Shown: positions 11,680 through 22,098 of the stretch, piece after piece
Layout of the letters: each line of letters opens with the position of its first letter
Numbering within the stretch: the stretch's first letter is position 1
Source: Eustoma russellianum
Taxonomy: Eukaryota > Streptophyta > Magnoliopsida > Gentianales > Gentianaceae
Assembly (NCBI GenBank): GCA_036186865.1
Contig: AP025062.1
Span: 6,745,726 to 6,809,725 of the forward strand
Length of the DNA: 64,000 nucleotides
Reading direction: 5' to 3'
Position numbers and translations under genes: made by a program
Notes under the pieces: generated by a model
The model's input: only the letters and a program-made list of their open reading frames with translations
Told to the model about the DNA's origin: nothing
Database searches by the model: none

Positions 11680-14370
11680 AATGATGTGGACATATGTCCA
11701 GTTGACAGAGGAATGACACACACAATGGGCTCAGGAAGAGTTCTAATTGGCAAAAGCAAATATCAGTACCAATTCGAGTACTCCAACATTGATCGAATGC
11801 TCCAGAAGAGCAATCATTTTATTAACGGGTGATACACATATATTGGTTAATATGACATCATTTCCCGCCAAGTCGAAAGGAAACTATTGAGTTTAAAAGA
11901 TATACGTCTTAATAGCGTTCATACTGAACCATGAATGAGGGAAATATGAAATTTTTATACACAATGAATCAAGCCAGAAGCTTGTTAAAGAAAAACCTCC
12001 AATTTTCTCTGTGGATTGTATTATGCGACTATACATCCAGTCGAATATAATATTGTGGTGAACCAGAAGTTCGATATTCTGAAGTTATTTATGACATAAT
12101 GACTTGGTCACCCAGATAGAATAATGCTACGTACAATTGTACAACACTCATATGTGTAATCTTTAAAGAATCAGAAGATTCTAGAAATTTTTCATCAACA
12201 AAAAGATTACATTATCTCGTGATTTTGTGTGTGTCGCTTGTTCATGTGAGTTTGCTTTCGAAAAGACTAGTAGCTTTTGCCAAGCTTCTTGCTCAGATTA
12301 TATGATTACCCGATTAAATTTATTAAGTATTGATAATACATATGAATTTATACCCCAAGCTTTCAATGATTATTGTATGCCTTGAGATTGGCGTTGAGCA
12401 TTCAGTTGCAAGTGTGTACACTTAAAATGGCCCAGCAGTGTCATTTATTAAACGTTTACAACTGATTGCTAGACGTTTGAGTTTAAGGACCAATTTATCT
12501 ACATGAGCTTGGGGACATGCAATTATGCATGCATCATCATTGATTTGGTGAGTTAGTTTTCCCGCCATTAGGGGGAGAGAAAATGTCAGTTCCTGAAGAA
12601 CGGCGTGAAATTACATGGAACGTTCCTTCACTATCTCACCTTAACACACGAACAAATCAATGCGAGCAAGAAGTAAAATGGTAACAAAATCCCACGTTTT
12701 GGCGATGAATACGCCGATTCGACTTGATGTCTCTGAAGGACATGATAATGGTATACCAAAAACAAGTCTAGAACGTGGACGCCCAGTTGGTGTACAAGAT
12801 AAAAGCTCTCGAAAGAGAATGATACAAATAATACTCCAGAAGAGAATACTCAACAAGAGATTAGATGTTCACAACTTGAAAGCGCTATACAAATAAGAAC
12901 TGATCAGTCTAAAAATCAATAAACAAGATGCTCCCGAAGAAGCAAGTGAACACAATTTTGAAAAGATCTCTTTGAATTATAAGAGAAAATTGGGATAGAC
13001 AAACGATCATTATTGATCAAGTTTTGATTGAAGGATTGCATGAGAACTTATGAATCAGGATCCTGAACCAATGTTAACTGAAAAGTGTCGACACAGAAAT
13101 CATTGGCCAAAATAGAAAGATGCAATCCAAACTCCTGAAGGGAAAGTCGCAAAGCATTTGGACCCGTAGTCCAAAACCCTTGAAGGGAAAGTCACATTCG
13201 CAAATTATTTCACCTGCAGTCAAACCCCTGAAGGGATCAAACATATTGGATATAAATGAGTTTTTCACAATGAACTAGGCTTGACTATGATGAAACAAAT
13301 TCCCCGATAATTGATGCCATAACGTTACAATATTCAGTCAGTCTAGCAGTCACTTAAACCTTGATATGCGGTTAATGAATGAAGTTACCGCTTACTCATA
13401 TTAATTATAAAACGATGATATAAAATCCCAGAAGGATTTAGATTGCCTGCAGCATGTAACCAAAAGATGAATGAACTATACTCAATCAAATTATAGGAAT
13501 CATTGTATGGATTAAATCAACATGGCAAGATGTACATGTTGATAATCTAAATCTAGTTGGAACTCTTGAAGAGCTTACTAAAACCTCTAGTTGTATCATG
13601 AAAGAGTTTGAGATGAAAGACTTTGAGAAGATCAAATGTTCTCTCGACCTGCAGATCGAGCCTTGAGTAGTCATAACGTGGTATAATCGAAAGACTCATT
13701 TCGACCACGAGAAGATAACGAAGAATTATTAGGTCCTGAAGTACCATATCTTAGTATTATTGGTATTTTAAAGTATCTTGCGAATTTCGATACTATATAT
13801 ATAGCATTTTCAGTGAATTTATTGAGAATGTATAGTTCAACACCAATACGAAGACATTGAAATAATGTCAAACACATTTTTATCTTATTGGAACACCATA
13901 TGGGTGTTTATACTACTCAAGGAAGGTACCACCACAATTAGTGGATTATGCTGATGCTGGCTATCTGACTCGCATAAGGGAATACCACAGAATGGATATG
14001 TTTTGGTGCGGTCATATTATAGAGATGAGTGAAACAGACATTTACAACCATGTATTCATCATTATAAGATTTTGGCATTGCATGAAGCAAGATGTGAATG
14101 CTTTTGCTTGAAGTCGACGATTCAGCATATTGAAGACACCGACAACAATGCTTGAAGATCATGGAAGATGTATTGTTCAAGTTGAAAATGGCTACATCTA
14201 AGAAGAATGAAGCATATATCACCAGAGTTCTTCTACACTTATGACCTCGAGAAGAATGATGATATTGATATTCAGCAGATACAATCAAGCCAGATTTTTG
14301 ATGACTTGTTCACAAAAACGCTACATTTAAAGAGATGATCTACAACGTTGGATTGCGTCGACTCAAAGAT
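11680..14370 (+). pseudogene. Copia B pol remnant (protease to RNase H)
   Basis: Recognisable short translated pieces in order are an integrase-like segment near 12180-12550, a reverse transcriptase piece at about 13480-13670 (MYMLII-type region, where YVDD has become HVDN, followed by EFEMKDFEK), and RNase H pieces near 13930 (YADAGY) and 14285-14335 (DLFTKTL). Stops and frameshifts occur every few tens of codons. The order and plus orientation match the LTR polarity. The YVDD catalytic motif is lost, so the enzyme would be inactive. The domain calls are by eye. Confidence 0.7.
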
Positions 14371-14411
14371 CTCTTGCCAGCATCAGGGGGAGTGTGATTA
14401 CTACATGCACA

Positions 14412-14579
14412 CTGTACTCTTTTTCCTTCGTCCAAGTTTTTTGTCCCACAGGGTTTTTCTTGGCAAGGTTTTAACGAGGCAGTGTATCACACTTACCGAT
14501 TTTTACGAATGTGTACTCTTTTTCCTTCGACCAAGTTTTTATCCCACTGGGTTTTTCTTGGCAAGGTTTTAACGAGGCA
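14412..14579 (+). repeat. Duplicated pre-polypurine motif of copia B
   Basis: Two imperfect copies, about 100 bp apart, of a block beginning CTCTTTTTCCTTCG and ending GGTTTTAACGAGGCA (14419-14477 and 14517-14578). This block lies just before the polypurine tract. Similar CCCACTGGGTTTTTC motifs are commonly seen near the 3' end of plant copia elements. Confidence 0.75.
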
Positions 14580-14611
14580 TATTCTATAAAGTTTGGATAT
14601 CCAAGGGGGAG

Positions 14612-14882
14612 TGTTATGGATATACTGGAATCTCAAGGATAAACATGATGTTGATATAAATTGTAGAGATAAACATTATAGTAGATGTGGATATCCAAAG
14701 TATTTGAATCTCTTTTGTATATCAGATTAGATATAGATATTCAAAAGGGTTTGTCCATGTTTATCTTCACTCCATTGAGTCCTATAAATAGGACCAGATA
14801 TCATATATGAAAGACAGACCTTGAGATACAAAGTTCTCTTGTTTCTCCTTTCTCTTTACTATACTTGCTTGAGTTTATAACA
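14612..14882 (+). repeat. 3' LTR of copia B
   Basis: This 271-bp copy is nearly identical to the 5' LTR. It is preceded by the polypurine tract CCAAGGGGGAG (14601-14611) and followed by the AAAAT duplication. Confidence 0.95.
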
Positions 14883-14887
14883 AAAAT

Positions 14888-16020
14888 TAAATTATTTATA
14901 CTTAATTTCTGAAGTTTGGTAAATTTAAGTAATTACAAATAAATAGTAATACATGGAATTAAATAATGGAAAAATAGTAGAAAATTCTAGAAAACTAATA
15001 CAAGCTAAGGAAAAATTACGGGTGGTGATAAATAATAACTTTCCAATATTCGAAAAATTTACGAAACCAAATATTGAGTGTCAGAGATGGTGAAGATGGA
15101 CGTATGGGCCCAGGCGACTTTGTTGTTGCATTCATGGCACTCGCATTGCATTTGGAGTGGGTTGAGATGATGCTCGAGTGGAGTGGATCATGGTGTACGA
15201 GCCATGTGTACTCGGTCATGGTGGATCATGGTGTACGGGCCATAGGCATCGCTTATGATGGATCGTGATGTACGAGCCACGGGCATCGATCAGGGTGGAT
15301 TGTAGTGTACGGGCTACAGGCATCCAGTCAATCCCGGGATCATGCAGGTCTAGGGGCATATTGCGTGATATGGTTTTTGTTGCGTGTGACACGTGGATGG
15401 AGCATGCTTCACATAATTGCGCATTATTATGTGGAGTGCTTTACTTACCGCATTTACTTTGTCTTATGTATGTTATATCATATTTATGTGCTATGTGGTT
15501 ATATCATTTCAGTATGCACATTTTGTATTGGTTTGAGGCGGGCATCTACTCGGTGATTTCTGTTGCTCACCCCTACTTCCCAGGTGAGCCGGATGAGGAC
15601 TACGAGTACATCTTTGTTGAGGACGGGATGGACATAGCAGAGTGGGCTGGTTGATAGCTGCATCTAGGATATGAGGGGACTCTGCAGCTGTTTGTTCTTA
15701 CTTATAATTTGGGGATTTTTTCACAGACTTCTTTATTACTTTTATTAGCAGAATTTTTATTCAGTAATGTAAATACGATTATTGGAGTTTAATTTAAGTT
15801 ATGATTTACGTTTCCGTGAGAAAAATTCCTACGTCATTTCTGACATGGAAGAGATTGATTCGACGCCTTGTATTCTCCTTAGCGAGATACGACGGGTGCA
15901 CTGTTCCCGATGCTAGGGCTCGGAGGCGGGATGATGCAATTTTGATCGTCCAATTATGTCTAAAAGACTGCTAAAATGATTGTAGACTGAAAAGAAATAG
16001 GAAACAATTTGCCATGAAAA
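14888..16020 (+). other. Probable decayed LTR or transposon remnant with short tandem repeats
   Basis: This sequence continues the region interrupted by copia B. It includes four diverged repeats (15174-15330) and stretches such as CTCACCCCTACTTCCCAGGTGA and TTAGCGAGATACGACGGGTG, which look like LTR or LTR-adjacent sequence of plant gypsy elements. Open frames here are not credible because they run through the repeats. No target-site duplication was found, so the class is uncertain. Confidence 0.4.
15174..15330 (+). repeat. Four diverged ~38-bp tandem repeats
   Basis: The unit is approximately GTGGATCATGGTGTACGGGC followed by CATAGGCATCG and a variable end. Four consecutive units are visible, with 75-85 percent similarity by eye. 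Confidence 0.75.
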
Positions 16021-16520
16021 CTAAATGGATGGGAGTATGATTCATTTAACTGTTGCATGAGTTCTTTGGAAGAGAAGAGTCCTTTAGAAGAGAAGGAAGG
16101 TTTATGGGTTTTTTAAAGGATTGAAAATCCTAATTGAAAATCTGATGAATAAACATAAACTAATTTTCATTCTTTGCGTCGAGCATCAGGCTCTTATTTG
16201 ACTAATTTTCCTGTTATGTCATTTCTCACTGCCTTCTTTAGTTGGAGATATTTATGTTGTTTATGTTTCTTTCCTATTAATGTTTCACTGACGGACTATA
16301 GCATATTATGTATTTGGTCTATCTTCTTAATGATTAAACCTCGGATATTCTGGAGTGTTTTCTTTCTTTTTTTACTTTCACCTTTCCTATGTTAGATGTT
16401 TAAGCTTGTTGATAATTTCATTGTCTACTGCTAGATTAATTCACACAATCAAATGAACATTAAATCACTATCTTACATCTTTACGTATTATTTCATCTTT
16501 CTAATGGAGCCTTCAAGATA
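16020..16520. other. Stretch without a recognisable gene
   Basis: AT-rich sequence with no convincing coding frame, repeat or RNA gene. Confidence 0.4.
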
Positions 16521-16524
16521 GCTA

Positions 16525-16700
16525 AGTGTTTTAGGTACTTGAAGAATGCATCAGGTCAAAGAATTGCTTCTAGAATACAACATAAGCATCAAGGTTTCAC
16601 AGATGCTGAATGGGGAGGAACTTGGAAACATATACCACTGATGGAAGATCCAGAACAGTCAGTTTCAAGCTATCAAAATATTCTGCGATAATCTTCTACT
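16525..16700 (+). pseudogene. Copia RNase H fragment
   Basis: The plus-strand translation gives YLKNASGQRIASRIQHKHQG followed by FTDAEWGG. This matches the start of the copia RNase H domain (normally ...DADWGG). It is only about 50 codons, with the following TRRSTSGY-type region already decayed. It belongs to a different element from B or D. Confidence 0.7.
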
Positions 16701-16816
16701 CGAAGTATGCATGTGAACGACAACGACAATTCATCAGACGAATGAAAATTCATCAGTGAGAAAATTAGTATATGTTAAAGTTTTTCAAGCTTGGTTGTTG
16801 GAATACCCACAACCAG

Positions 16817-16975
16817 CTTGAGGGAAAGTATAGAAATATAAACATACATTGTACATAAATACATACAGTAGATAGATATTATATACACTCATGTAATTAA
16901 CACATACACTAGTAAAGGTCAACATATCTTTGACCTTTCATATCAATAAAAAATAGCCGTTACCTCAACCAAGCC
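16817..16975 (+). repeat. Polypurine tract and partial LTR of the same copia remnant
   Basis: AGCTTGAGGGAAAG is a typical copia polypurine tract. It is followed by an AT-rich LTR-like stretch (TATAGAAATATAAACATAC and onward) to about 16975. The order RNase H, polypurine tract, LTR is as expected on the plus strand. The far LTR boundary is not defined. Confidence 0.55.
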
Positions 16976-17149
16976 ATTGTAAACTGCCTGTATATGGCAT
17001 CACTTGTACATTTGGAGTTGAAGTTTGAATATACTAACATTCAGCCTCCAATTTGTTCTAGTTTTCTACACAATCTTCTAGCTGTCATGAGAGCTATGAA
17101 ATTTCATCATCTTTGTACGCTTGATTCAAAAATGTGTTTCCTATGTTTC

Positions 17150-18075
17150 TTTTCAGGTCTTAGCCAATGGGACAACCTATGCTCTATAAATCATGCAAAA
17201 ATATCCCAACAATGCAACAAGTTGCAACAAAGTTAACAATTTGTTGACCGCTGATCAAAGAAAGAAATTTTTCGCTCGTGTCGAAACTAAGGTATGAAAA
17301 AAACTCGTGGGTGGAAGGAAAAGCTCCTCTTCAATGTAGACAAAGAGGTACTTATTAGATCTGTTATATGGACAATACCCTCTTATATTATACAGTGCTT
17401 CTTTTTACCCAACATATTATTGGTTCGTTTGAAAAGATGGTGCTGTGTTTTTTTTGGAGCACATAGAGGATTCGCAATTCATTGCACAACTGGAGCACAT
17501 GTTGTTTATCAAAGGGTGCAGGGGGTTTATGTTTTCTTGCCCTTACTCTTTTAAATAAAACCTTACTAGCGAAGCAAATCTGGCATATTTCTGGAGAGTA
17601 TGTTCTTGCACTTCCTTCAGACTCCTGCTACATACGTGTCCATTTCACTGTCAATGCTCCGCCGTTGCTGGCCATTGACGTCATTTAGCCACTGAATTCC
17701 TTTGCTGATGTCTTTTTTTTTTTTTATTTTTGCTGCTTTCTCTTTGTTGGGCTAGCAATCTTAGTATAGTATAGTTCGTATATTTTGAAGTGGTTAAGGT
17801 TGACACCTGGTTAATGTTGATATTGTAAGCCACCTTTACCCATTTGGTAAATCAGCCGTTTGGCCTTTATATATGAAAATTCAAATTACAAAAAAAAAAT
17901 CTGGCATATTGTTCAATCGCAAGGTTATCTGGTTAGTCAGATTCTTCATGCTAAATACTACCCTGCTTCAAATATTTTATGTCCAATCTTTGTTTAAGAC
18001 CATCTCATCTTTGAAGAATCTTATTAGCAGGGAAACAACTTCTGGCACCTGGGCTAAGATAGTGCATAGGTGAAG
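17150..18075 (+). pseudogene. L1-type LINE reverse transcriptase C-terminal fragment
   Basis: The plus-strand translation from about 17300 reads GWKEKLLFNVDKEVLIRSVI and then a segment resembling IPSYIMQCFFLP. After a frame change it reads GAGGLCFLALTLLNKTLLAK, then (after an inserted retroposon) SQILHAKYYPASNIL. This is the order seen in plant L1-like elements: GWK.KLLS..GKEVLIKSV, then SEGGLGFRDL..FN.ALLAKQ.WR, then KAKYFP. The frame 17157-17290 just upstream probably belongs to the same LINE but matches less clearly. Several stops make it a pseudogene. Joining the two sides of the retroposon restores the frame exactly across the target site. Confidence 0.8.
17590..17896 (+). mobile_element. 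Poly(A) retroposon (307 bp) with 14-bp TSD inside the LINE
   Basis: The 14-bp sequence AAATCTGGCATATT occurs at 17576-17589 and again at 17897-17910. The insert between ends in a poly(A) run, as expected for LINE-mediated retroposition. It has no long frame. Its last 150 bp (GTAAGCCACCTTTACCC, GGCCTTTATATATGAAAATT) resemble a LINE 3' UTR, so it may be a 5'-truncated LINE copy and not a SINE. No A or B box is visible. Confidence 0.88.
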
Positions 18076-18118
18076 GCAGTAGCATTTTCAGCTCGTAAGG
18101 ATCTTTGGTTACTACCAC

Positions 18119-18971
18119 TGATAAGCCAAAAATATCCCCGTCAGTCAACAAACAGCCAACGGTAAATCTAGATTTAAGAGATCGACTCCTTCAGTTCGGC
18201 AAAAATACACCTCTGCTAGGCCATACCCACGCTTCAACTCAGCAAGGTATTGTTTTGCCAAGAGCACCCACTTCGTACTGGAAATACTAAGCAAATATTG
18301 CTAAGGGTTTCACATTGGCCCCAAACTCCAGCCTCGGCTTTTACTTAAAAAGGAGTGCACTCCACATCACCTCAGCCAAATCAGTGCAGGACACTGTCAT
18401 ACTTCTACATTTCGGCAAGCTTCTGTCAGGTTTCAAGCAGCGCTTGACTAAATACAGAATCATCATTGCTGGCCGGTCTACACATTGTAGATTCAGCTAC
18501 TGAGACAACCACTCTCACATGCATTTGTCCCATCGGACTGCACCTCTGCAGCAGACAAGACCGCCATATCAGACACATCACAATCCCATCATTAGGCAGA
18601 GGGACAGACCTCATCAAACGCCCATAAAATGCCTCTCTCCAGACGAAAGAGAGGGAGGCCAACTTCAGTCAACTTAACTACATTTTCCTAACTCTAGAAA
18701 GAAAATTCTCACTACACATTTCGGCTGACCTCAAACAGCTTTATTCTCAAATAGATCTTGAACCAGGTTTATTCTAAACCTTTATTACAGGATAAAATGC
18801 TTACAAATACTCCCATAACTGACTTGAGCGTCTGAGGGTTTCCGGGGCAGCGCCCTTGGCCTCTAACGTTTCTTTTCCATCCCAGGTTCTTTTAACGGAT
18901 ATAAACGAAAAGCTAACGGCATACCACAAGGATCATCCCAGATCCAAATGATGAAGATTTCGGCTTCATCA
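18119..18971 (+). repeat. 5' LTR of the gypsy element
   Basis: The LTR starts TGATAAGCC and ends GGCTTCATCA. It is about 95 percent similar by eye to the 3' copy. Confidence 0.95.
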
Positions 18972-18992
18972 TTTGGCGCTAGAAGGAGGGCC
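18972..18992 (+). other. Primer-binding site of the gypsy element
   Basis: TTTGGCGCTAGAAGGAGGG lies directly after the 5' LTR, resembling the TGGCGC-type primer-binding sites of plant gypsy elements. The exact tRNA is not determined. Confidence 0.7.
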
Positions 18993-19068
18993 TGAACCTC
19001 CGTATTCCTTAAAAACAGTCTTCTAAGGACTTTCTAGGAAACTAGCCTATAAATCCATCAATAAGAGA

Positions 19069-19867
19069 ATGGATAAAAAACAAGGAAAAGGGTCCAAGCG
19101 ACCTATGACCCCCAGGAGACACCGAAGATCTCCCGAGCAACAAACGGGATTAGTAGAATCTTCTGTTCCCTCTGTTGCTTCACCTATGAGGAACATACAC
19201 GAGCCATTCGTTATGTGGCTCAGAATCCTAGTGTATTCCAGACTGTGGTAAAAGAAATGAAGGGAAAAGCCCAGTGGCGGAACCCAGTGGGTTACATCCC
19301 GGTAATCTTCCTCCGCAAAAAGAACTTCTGGAATACTCTCCAACTCGGCCGAAATATCATACTGGGCCTTAGAGTGGATTTATGGCTGAGGCTAGACGCT
19401 CGGGAAAAAGGTCTGGTCATCAGTAGAAAGGCAGAGCTGTACCCCGAGAAAGATGCTCTGTCAAAATCCAGTTGGGAGGCCGAGGAAAGGAAAGAAATTC
19501 TTTACTCGCCTCAAAGGCTCATATCCTCTCCCACATGAGGAAGAAGAGCCTGGCGAAAGACCCTCAGCCCCTAACGGGACTCATTCACAAAAGGAATCAT
19601 CAACTGTACTGCCTTTATTATCATGATATCGGACATGATACAGAGGACTGCAGCCAGCTTACTCAAGAGATTGGGCGCTTGATCGAGCTCGGCCACCTGC
19701 AACGATTCTATAATCCGAGGTCGAGGTTGCATAATAGCCTGAATTTTTCTGGGCCTTTGCTTGATGAGAGTTGTCAACCTGGACCACAGCATAGGTTGTC
19801 AAGTGATGAAGATCCTGATACGACTGAACAAAGTCCGCGAGTTCCTGAGGACATAAGGCTGACTTAA
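19069..19867 (+). pseudogene. Gypsy gag remnant
   Basis: The plus-strand frames begin MDKKQGKGSKRPMTPRRHRR and break at least twice (near 19250 and 19540). Toward the end is LYCLYYHDIGHDTEDCSQLT followed by QEIGRLIELGHLQRF. It matches the histidine/cysteine knuckle and following helix of plant gypsy gag (CxxHxDxGHxTEDCxxLKxEIExLIxxGxLxxF). The first cysteine is present, but the second normal knuckle cysteine is a tyrosine or histidine context. No protease follows. The large N-terminal gag core is not recognisable, so only the C-terminal part of gag is left. Confidence 0.7.
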
Positions 19868-20261
19868 AGGCGAAAATCCGAGTCTCAGGCGAACCAGAGT
19901 CATGTTCTTCTCGCGTATATCCAACCGTTTCATGCATAGATTTGTATACTGTTTATCGCATTGTTTTCTAATGTGCATTATGATTTTGCTATTGCAAATA
20001 AATTGTCCTAATTTAAAGCAGGACTTCTCTCGAACAATTGGGATTTGAGTTCCCCCAGAATATATTACTCGCACGGCTCAGCCTGACACATCCTTCTATC
20101 CGGCAACAAAAATTACCCATAAGATTTATCCTCTTATGAAACACAAATCTTTATCTCAGCTGATGAGACAGGAATTTTCTATACAAATTTCTGTCCCGAT
20201 ATTATGTTATGGAAGAATAAATCTTATTCAAATGATGGCCCGACCTGGCTAGTATGTCAAA

Positions 20262-20822
20262 ACCCTCGGCAACGCTGAGGTCAAGTATTTGGCAGTGCTA
20301 AAACTTGTTCTATTCAAAACCCTTGGTAGTGCTGAGGTCAAGTGTTTGGCAGTGCTAAAACTTGTTCTATTCAAAACCATTGGCAGTGCCGAGGTCAAGT
20401 ATTTGGCAGTGCTAAAACTTGTTATATTCAAAACCCTTGGCAGTGCTGAGGTCAAGTATTTGGCAGTGCTAAAACTTGTTCTATTCAAAACCCTTGGGTG
20501 TGATGAGGTTAAGTATTTGGCAGTGCTAAAACTTGTTCTATTCAAAACCCTTGGCAGTGCTGAGGTCAAGTATTTGGCAGTGCTAAAACTTGTTCTACTC
20601 AAAACCCTTGGCAGTGCTGAGGTCAAGTATTTGGCAGCGCTAAAACTTGTTCTATTCAAAACCCTTGGCGGTGCTGAGGTCAAGTATTTGGCAGCGCTAA
20701 AACTTGTTCTATTCAAAACCCTTAGCAATGCTGAGGTCAAGTATTTAGCAGTGCTAAAACTTGTTCTATTCAAAACCCTTGGCAGCACTGAGGTCAAGGA
20801 TTTGGCAGCGCCAAATTTGTTA
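20262..20822 (+). repeat. 57-bp tandem repeat array, about 9.5 copies
   Basis: The unit begins GGCAGTGCTAAAACTTGTTC and ends GAGGTCAAGTATTT. Unit length is 57 bp, a multiple of three, so both strands stay open for about 180 codons with a 19-residue period. Units differ at a few positions each. It sits between gag and the antisense gene of the gypsy element. The reading frames are a consequence of the repeat and are not taken as genes. Confidence 0.95.
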
Positions 20823-20829
20823 TATTAAA

Positions 20830-21250
20830 CTTTTGGCAGAGCTAAGGACACGTACTTAACAGTACCAAAACCTACCCTTGGCAAAGTCAAGGTTAAAGAT
20901 TCGCATTTCAGAGCTAAAAGTATAATCTTTGGAAAGCCCGAAGTCAAATACTTAAACGATGCGAATAAAAACTTAGCAAAGTTTGAGACCAAAGGGTGCT
21001 ACAAAAACACTAGTCAGAGCCGAGGTCCAATACTTGCCTCATAATGATTGAAGCAGCCAAGGGTCGAAGCTGAAGCCAGACACTAAAAAGTAAAAAAAGT
21101 GAGCTGAAAAGTAAGGATTACTATTTTCATTCAAAAAGTATGATTATTACAACTGCTGAAGATACATAGGGTGAAGATTCCTATTCTAATCTTCATCCAC
21201 TGGCAAATTTCTGAGATCAGCCCCATCCTTAAACATTTCTAAATGGGTCT
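20830..21250. other. Gypsy interior without a gene
   Basis: Degraded continuation of the tandem repeat motif (GGCAGAGCTAAGG, GGCAAAGTCAAGG, GCAAAGTTTGAGACC) to about 21050, then non-coding sequence up to the antisense gene. Confidence 0.5.
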
Positions 21251-21257
21251 CAAAAAT

Positions 21258-21905
21258 CTATTCGGCTTCAGGATTATGTAACTCAGCAATTTCAGGATGT
21301 TCCTTATCCAAGGCTGGGTAGACCTTTGAGCAACAGTCGATGACATAAGTCTGCCCAATCACCATCACTGAACTCTGAAGCTTGATAAGATTATATGCAA
21401 AGTAGTCTGATATCCTAGACTCAGTAACAACTTCTGCCTTTATACGTTCAGCCTGAAGTTCAAATTGCTGAGCCAGTTCAGATCTACTCTTCTGCTCATC
21501 CTCAAGTTGTTTCTTGCAATTGGACAGCTCCTGCTCACAAGTGCCAAGCTCTTTCTGGTGGAAGTCCAATTCAGCCTGAGTTTTGGTAGACACCAGCTTA
21601 ATGTTGGCTACCACCTCTTTTAGCTCATCCATTTGCGAGTAGGCAGTGACCAGCTTAAGGTCAGACTCTTCCTTTTCTTCACGAATCTTGGAATTCTCTT
21701 CAGAAAGGGAAGATACTTCTGACCTTAGACCATCCATCACTGCTTCAAGTTCTGCCAGCTTGGACTTCGACGGTTTGGCTTCCTCAACCCACTTTTCATT
21801 TGCTCGCTGAAGAACTGTGTTCTTTTCAGTCAGTTGCACTACCATCTGCCGCAGCTCTTCAGACTTCCTGAACATATTGTACGTTTGGGCTCGGTATTGC
21901 AACAT
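21258..21905 (-). CDS. Antisense coiled-coil protein frame in the gypsy element (215 codons)
   Basis: This is an intact frame on the strand opposite to gag, starting MLQYRAQTYNMFRKSEELRQ. Residues about 10-170 have regular heptad spacing with many Glu, Lys, Leu and Gln residues, indicating a long coiled coil. The last 45 residues (ending LHNPEAE) are less regular. Upstream on the same strand (22099-23352) is the decayed N-terminal part of what looks like the same antisense gene, so this frame is probably its last exon and the Met may be internal. Antisense additional frames with a transposon-protein domain followed by coiled coil are known in Tat-lineage gypsy elements; their function is unknown. 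It is the longest intact frame of the element. Confidence 0.6.
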   Translation of the reverse strand: MLQYRAQTYNMFRKSEELRQMVVQLTEKNTVLQRANEKWVEEAKPSKSKLAELEAVMDGLRSEVSSLSEENSKIREEKEESDLKLVTAYSQMDELKEVVANIKLVSTKTQAELDFHQKELGTCEQELSNCKKQLEDEQKSRSELAQQFELQAERIKAEVVTESRISDYFAYNLIKLQSSVMVIGQTYVIDCCSKVYPALDKEHPEIAELHNPEAE

Positions 21906-22098
21906 TTATAAACAAGCAATCAAGCAAAGGAAAAAAAAATTTACCATAGCCATGTTGGTCATATACGATTGCATGACACATCCCAGTCCATGTCATTGTA
22001 ATGGTTGAAATCTCGAGGCAAAATAGAGATTTCATTTAATTGCCTTGCCACTTTTGGATCCAGGGCTGTTTTGTCAAAATAATATTCTAGCGTTTTCT

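Larger units (their letters stand above)
8434..14882 (+). mobile_element. Copia element B, complete structure but decayed, TSD AAAAT
   Basis: Two 271-bp LTRs (8434-8704 and 14612-14882) flank a 5.9-kb interior, and the element is bounded by the perfect duplication AAAAT (8429-8433 and 14883-14887). The LTRs begin TGTTATGGATATAC and end TTATAACA, and are nearly identical. A primer-binding-type sequence (CGTTATCAGCACG) follows the left LTR, and a polypurine tract (CCAAGGGGGAG) precedes the right LTR. Orientation is plus. The interior shows short remnants of copia protease, integrase, reverse transcriptase and RNase H in the correct order, but no long frame. Confidence 0.92.

Noticed and set aside
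15265..15654. 129-codon frame with an acidic end
   Set aside because: It runs through degenerate tandem repeats and LTR-like sequence, has no recognised domain, and neighbouring frames are equally open.
17157..17291. Exon-like block with a TTTCTTTTCAG acceptor and AAG|GTATG donor
   Set aside because: The frame has a stop and runs straight into LINE reverse transcriptase homology, so it is better explained as part of the LINE remnant.
20249..20828. Two overlapping repeat-protein frames of about 180 codons, one on each strand
   Set aside because: Both are by-products of a 57-bp tandem repeat lying in a retrotransposon; no start context or family similarity.
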